Source of the DNA: CBDDRG01 sp051306415
Lineage (GTDB): Bacteria; Pseudomonadota; Gammaproteobacteria; Pseudomonadales; Porticoccaceae
NCBI GenBank assembly: GCA_051306415.1
Contig: JBPPNE010000214.1
Location: forward strand, 1 to 15,961
Direction: 5' to 3'
Length of the DNA stretch: 15,961 nt
The translations under genes and the position numbers were made by a program. This document shows positions 13,295-15,961 of the stretch, piece after piece (position 1 is the first letter of the stretch; every line of letters begins with the position of its first letter). The notes under the pieces were generated by a model. It saw only the letters and a program-made list of their open reading frames with translations. It was not told the origin of the DNA and did not search any database.

Positions 13295-14766
13295 GACGAA
13301 CAACTGACGGCGAGCCGCGTCCCCCAATCCGGCGCGGCACCGGCATACTGTGCCATGTCGGGGTGCTCGGCGAAGGGTGTCGCCAGCAGCAGGCGCAGGC
13401 GCTCGATCTCGCTGAAATCGCCCTCGTCGCTGGCCTTGCGGATCGCGATCTCGGCCATGTAGTTGCGCAGCACGTATTTGGGATTGGTGGCCAGCATCAA
13501 TGCGCGCCGCGCAGTCGGCGAGTTCGCTTCCAGTGCCAGCCGCTCGCCATAGCGCACCGACCACAGGTCGAAAGCGGCGCGGTCCGGAAATAGATCGCGT
13601 ACTGCTTCGCGCCCCGTCGCTTCCTCGAAATAACTCAAACGGCGAAAAAACAGCGTGTAATCGACGCGGTTGCGGGCGAGCAGGGCCAGCAAATCGTCGA
13701 TCAACAGCTCGTCGTCTGCCAGCACCCGCGCCAAACCCAGCTTGCTACGTTGCAGACTTCGCAGCGTGGTGAGTAGCAGGGGCTCGTATTCCATTAGCAC
13801 TGTGCGCAAAGATTCGACTTCGATCAGCGAGCTGAGGGCGAGGGCCAAGGCATTGCAGTTCCACAGGCCGATGCGCGGCTGCTGGTTGTAGGCATAGCGG
13901 CCGCCGTCATCGGAATGGTTGCAGATGTGCCCCGGATCGTAGACATCGAGAAATCCGTAGGGCCCGTAATCGAGGGTGTCGCCGAGGATCGACATGTTGT
14001 CGGTGTTCATGACGCCGTGGCAGAAGCCGACCGCCTGCCACTGGGCGATCACGAGGGCGGTGGCGTGGACGGCATGGCGAAACAACTCAACATGGCGATC
14101 GGTGTGGCCGCTCAGCGCGGGCAGGTAGGTATCCACCACGTGATCGGCGAGGGTCCGCACTGCATCCACGTCCTGGCGGTAGTGAAAATACTCAAAGGAA
14201 CCAAAGCGGACATGGGTGCGCGCCAAACGAATCAGCATGGCGCCGGGTTCGAGCGTTTCGCGGGCCACCGGCTCGTCACTACCGACGATGCTGAGGGCGC
14301 GGGTGGTGGCGATGCCGAGGCCGTGCAGCGCCTCGCAGCCGAGGTATTCGCGGATGCTCGAGCGCAGCACGGCGCGGCCATCGGCAAAGCGCGAATAGGG
14401 GGTTTTACCGGCGCCCTTGAGGTGGATGTCCCACAATCCCGCTGGACCCCGCACCTGGCCGAGCAACAGGCCGCGGCCATCGCCGAGCTGCGCGGTGTAG
14501 CCGCCGAACTGGTGGCCCGCATACACCATTGCCAGGGGGGCGCTGCCGGGCGCCCGCCAGTTGCCGCTCGCCCAAGCCAAAAATTCCCCGCTTGTGAGTT
14601 GCGCAGGCTCCAGATTGATCAGCGTCGCCGCGTCCGGGTTTGTCGCGACCCGGTGGGGGTTGGCAAACCCCTGGGGTTCGACCCTCGTAAAGAACTTCTG
14701 ATCAAGAGCATGAAAGCAATTGTCGAAGTTGATGCGATCTAGGGGATTCACTGGGGATGGCACCAT
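13291..14766 (-). CDS. selO: Protein adenylyltransferase SelO (YdiU family, UPF0061)
   Basis: This 491-residue pseudokinase-fold enzyme transfers AMP from ATP to protein Ser/Thr/Tyr, which in E. coli and Pseudomonas is linked to redox homeostasis. Family segments are VYAGHQFGGYTAQLGDGRGL at about 81-100, LKGAGKTPYSRFADGRAVLR with the nucleotide-binding K117, the long SIREYLGCEALHGLGIATTRAL block, and the active-site HGVMNTDNMSILG (H250-G262) containing D256, followed by the metal-binding D267 in LDYGPYGFLD. The protein ends in Cys-Ser-Ser; C489 is the position held by selenocysteine in animal SelO and conserved as cysteine in bacteria. Length is close to E. coli SelO (478). The TAG stop lies within the CTAG edge of the adjoining palindromic element. 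It diverges from dinB and converges on glyA. The ribosome binding site is weak. Confidence 0.96.
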   Translation of the reverse strand: MVPSPVNPLDRINFDNCFHALDQKFFTRVEPQGFANPHRVATNPDAATLINLEPAQLTSGEFLAWASGNWRAPGSAPLAMVYAGHQFGGYTAQLGDGRGLLLGQVRGPAGLWDIHLKGAGKTPYSRFADGRAVLRSSIREYLGCEALHGLGIATTRALSIVGSDEPVARETLEPGAMLIRLARTHVRFGSFEYFHYRQDVDAVRTLADHVVDTYLPALSGHTDRHVELFRHAVHATALVIAQWQAVGFCHGVMNTDNMSILGDTLDYGPYGFLDVYDPGHICNHSDDGGRYAYNQQPRIGLWNCNALALALSSLIEVESLRTVLMEYEPLLLTTLRSLQRSKLGLARVLADDELLIDDLLALLARNRVDYTLFFRRLSYFEEATGREAVRDLFPDRAAFDLWSVRYGERLALEANSPTARRALMLATNPKYVLRNYMAEIAIRKASDEGDFSEIERLRLLLATPFAEHPDMAQYAGAAPDWGTRLAVSCSS

Positions 14767-14960
14767 CGAAAAGAAAGCATCTTATACCAGGTGACGTTCG
14801 CGCCCCAACGCGGCTAGCTTGCCGTGGCAATGGCTACATCCATACGTTGTGACTGCGGTTACTATATTGGCCTGAACCTGGTTGTGGTGGTGCGAGCGGG
14901 CCGCGGACATTGGCTGGCGAAGTGCCGACAAACACATAACGGAAGCAACGCAATTTGGCC

Positions 14961-15961
14961 GTGCGCAAAATCATTCATTGCGACTGCGACTGTTTTTTCG
15001 CCGCCGTCGAAATGCGCGACAATCCCGCTCTGCGCGAGCGGCCCGTTGCCGTAGGTGGTCGTGCGGATCGACGTGGCGTGATCGCCACCTGTAACTATCT
15101 CGCCCGTCGCTACGGGGTGCATTCGGCGATGGCGACCGCGCGGGCCGTGCGTCTGTGCCCGCCACTGGTGGTGATCCCGCCGGATTTTGTTCGCTATCGG
15201 CGGGTTGCCGCGGACATCCGGGCGATTTTCGCCGAATACACCGAGCGGATCGAGCCGCTCTCTCTCGACGAGGCCTTTCTCGATGTCAGTGATTCCGCTG
15301 ACTTTCAAGGCAGCGCCACCCGGATCGCGCAGGCGATCCGCGAACGGGTGCGGGCTGAAGTCGGGATTACCGTTTCGGCTGGCGTGGCGCCCAATAAATT
15401 CCTTGCCAAGATCGCCAGCGATTGGCGCAAACCAGACGGCCTTTTTGTGATCGCCCCGGAGCAGGTCGATGAGTTCGTGCGGGCATTGCCGGTGGCGAGG
15501 CTATCTGGCGTTGGCAAGGTCACAGAAAGGAAACTGCTGGAATTGGGTGTCGCAACCGGCGAGGGGTTGAGAGCACTGGGTTTGCCGCGACTGACGGCGG
15601 AATTCGGTGTCTTCGGCCGGCGTCTCTACGATCTCTGTCGCGGTATCGATGATCGCGATGTGTGCAACGAGCGGCGGCGAAAAAGCCTCAGTATCGAGAC
15701 CACCTACACGACGGATTTGACCGATTTGGCGACTGGCCTGGTGCGGCTCGCCGAATTGTTCGTACAACTGGAGCGCCGGCTGGCGCCAATGCTAGGCGAT
15801 TATCGAATCAACGGGCAGTTCGTGAAAATGCGCTTCAGCGATTTTACCCTGACCCGGGTCGAGAGAGGCGGCAACGCCGGCGTCAGTTTTGACGGCTATC
15901 GCCGTCTTTGCGAGGAAGCCTGGCAGCGTGGCAATGGTGCCGTGCGTCTTCTCGGTATTGG
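14961..15961 (+). CDS. dinB: DNA polymerase IV (DinB), 3' end cut by the window
   Basis: About 333 codons of a Y-family translesion polymerase are open to the right edge; E. coli DinB has 351 residues, so only the last part is missing. The GTG at 14961 gives VRKIIHCDCDCFFAAVEMRDNPAL, aligning residue by residue with the E. coli N terminus, and an in-frame stop lies at 14937-14939. Metal-binding D8 and the catalytic pair D103/E104 in PLSLDEAFLDVS are present, as is the steric-gate F13. Next come SAGVAPNKFLAKIASD, the helix-hairpin-helix LSGVGKVTERKL, and the little-finger domain beginning near RRKSLSIETTY. The enzyme copies past minor-groove lesions with low fidelity. The 194-bp space shared with divergent selO shows no LexA box of the CTGT-N8-ACAG type, so SOS control is not evident. 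The ribosome binding site is weak. Confidence 0.95.
   Translation, partial: MRKIIHCDCDCFFAAVEMRDNPALRERPVAVGGRADRRGVIATCNYLARRYGVHSAMATARAVRLCPPLVVIPPDFVRYRRVAADIRAIFAEYTERIEPLSLDEAFLDVSDSADFQGSATRIAQAIRERVRAEVGITVSAGVAPNKFLAKIASDWRKPDGLFVIAPEQVDEFVRALPVARLSGVGKVTERKLLELGVATGEGLRALGLPRLTAEFGVFGRRLYDLCRGIDDRDVCNERRRKSLSIETTYTTDLTDLATGLVRLAELFVQLERRLAPMLGDYRINGQFVKMRFSDFTLTRVERGGNAGVSFDGYRRLCEEAWQRGNGAVRLLGI

Noticed and set aside
13915..14742. 275-codon plus-strand frame opposite selO
   Set aside because: selO motifs are continuous on the minus strand through this stretch.
14767..14960. LexA (SOS) box upstream of dinB
   Set aside because: No CTGT-N8-ACAG-like sequence was found; the nearest GAAC/GTT-type match is not a convincing operator of any LexA class expected here.
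14824..15054. Small 76-codon frame starting between selO and dinB
   Set aside because: It overlaps the first 94 bases of dinB in another frame, has no clear ribosome binding site, and its translation resembles nothing known to me.

Overview
The window is GC-rich, densely packed chromosomal DNA. It most likely comes from a gammaproteobacterium: the GlyA, SelO (with its C-terminal Cys-Ser-Ser) and DinB proteins all read as typical gammaproteobacterial versions. No species can be named from the sequence alone. There are no rRNA, tRNA or CRISPR genes. I support thirteen protein-coding genes (the last cut by the right edge), one short tandem repeat, one small palindromic mobile element and several candidate regulatory sites.

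Left part (1-5377). A 304-base edge region with a 14-bp tandem repeat leads into three leftward genes: a luciferase-like flavin monooxygenase, a DoxX-type membrane protein with a possible ECF-sigma promoter, and a membrane-anchored FMN/Fe-S protein of the stand-alone glutamate-synthase-domain family. A MATE efflux transporter diverges from the last of these across only 51 bp. Next comes a CocE/NonD-type serine hydrolase (5614-7344) with a strong ribosome binding site on a GTG start.

Centre (7408-11737). This is a polyhydroxyalkanoate (PHA) storage module. A leftward pair encodes an alpha/beta hydrolase and a phasin. A divergent rightward operon encodes a PadR-family regulator, a very small PhaE/PhaR-like synthase subunit, a 355-residue PHA synthase and a GNAT acetyltransferase. 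A good sigma70-type promoter with an overlapping palindrome lies just before padR, suggesting autoregulation and possibly control of granule genes. The composition (phasin, PadR regulator, small subunit, short PhaC) recalls the Bacillus megaterium phaP/phaQ/phaR/phaC cluster more than the usual proteobacterial phaCAB. No monomer-supply genes (phaA, phaB, phaJ) are present here.

Right part (11738-15961). glyA (serine hydroxymethyltransferase) runs rightward and converges on selO (protein AMPylase). The short space between them is almost filled by a 169-bp gapless palindrome with 22-bp terminal inverted repeats and CTAG at both ends, which I read as a MITE-like element. Its right CTAG supplies the TAG stop codon of selO directly after the conserved Cys-Ser-Ser end. 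dinB (DNA polymerase IV) diverges from selO and runs off the right edge.
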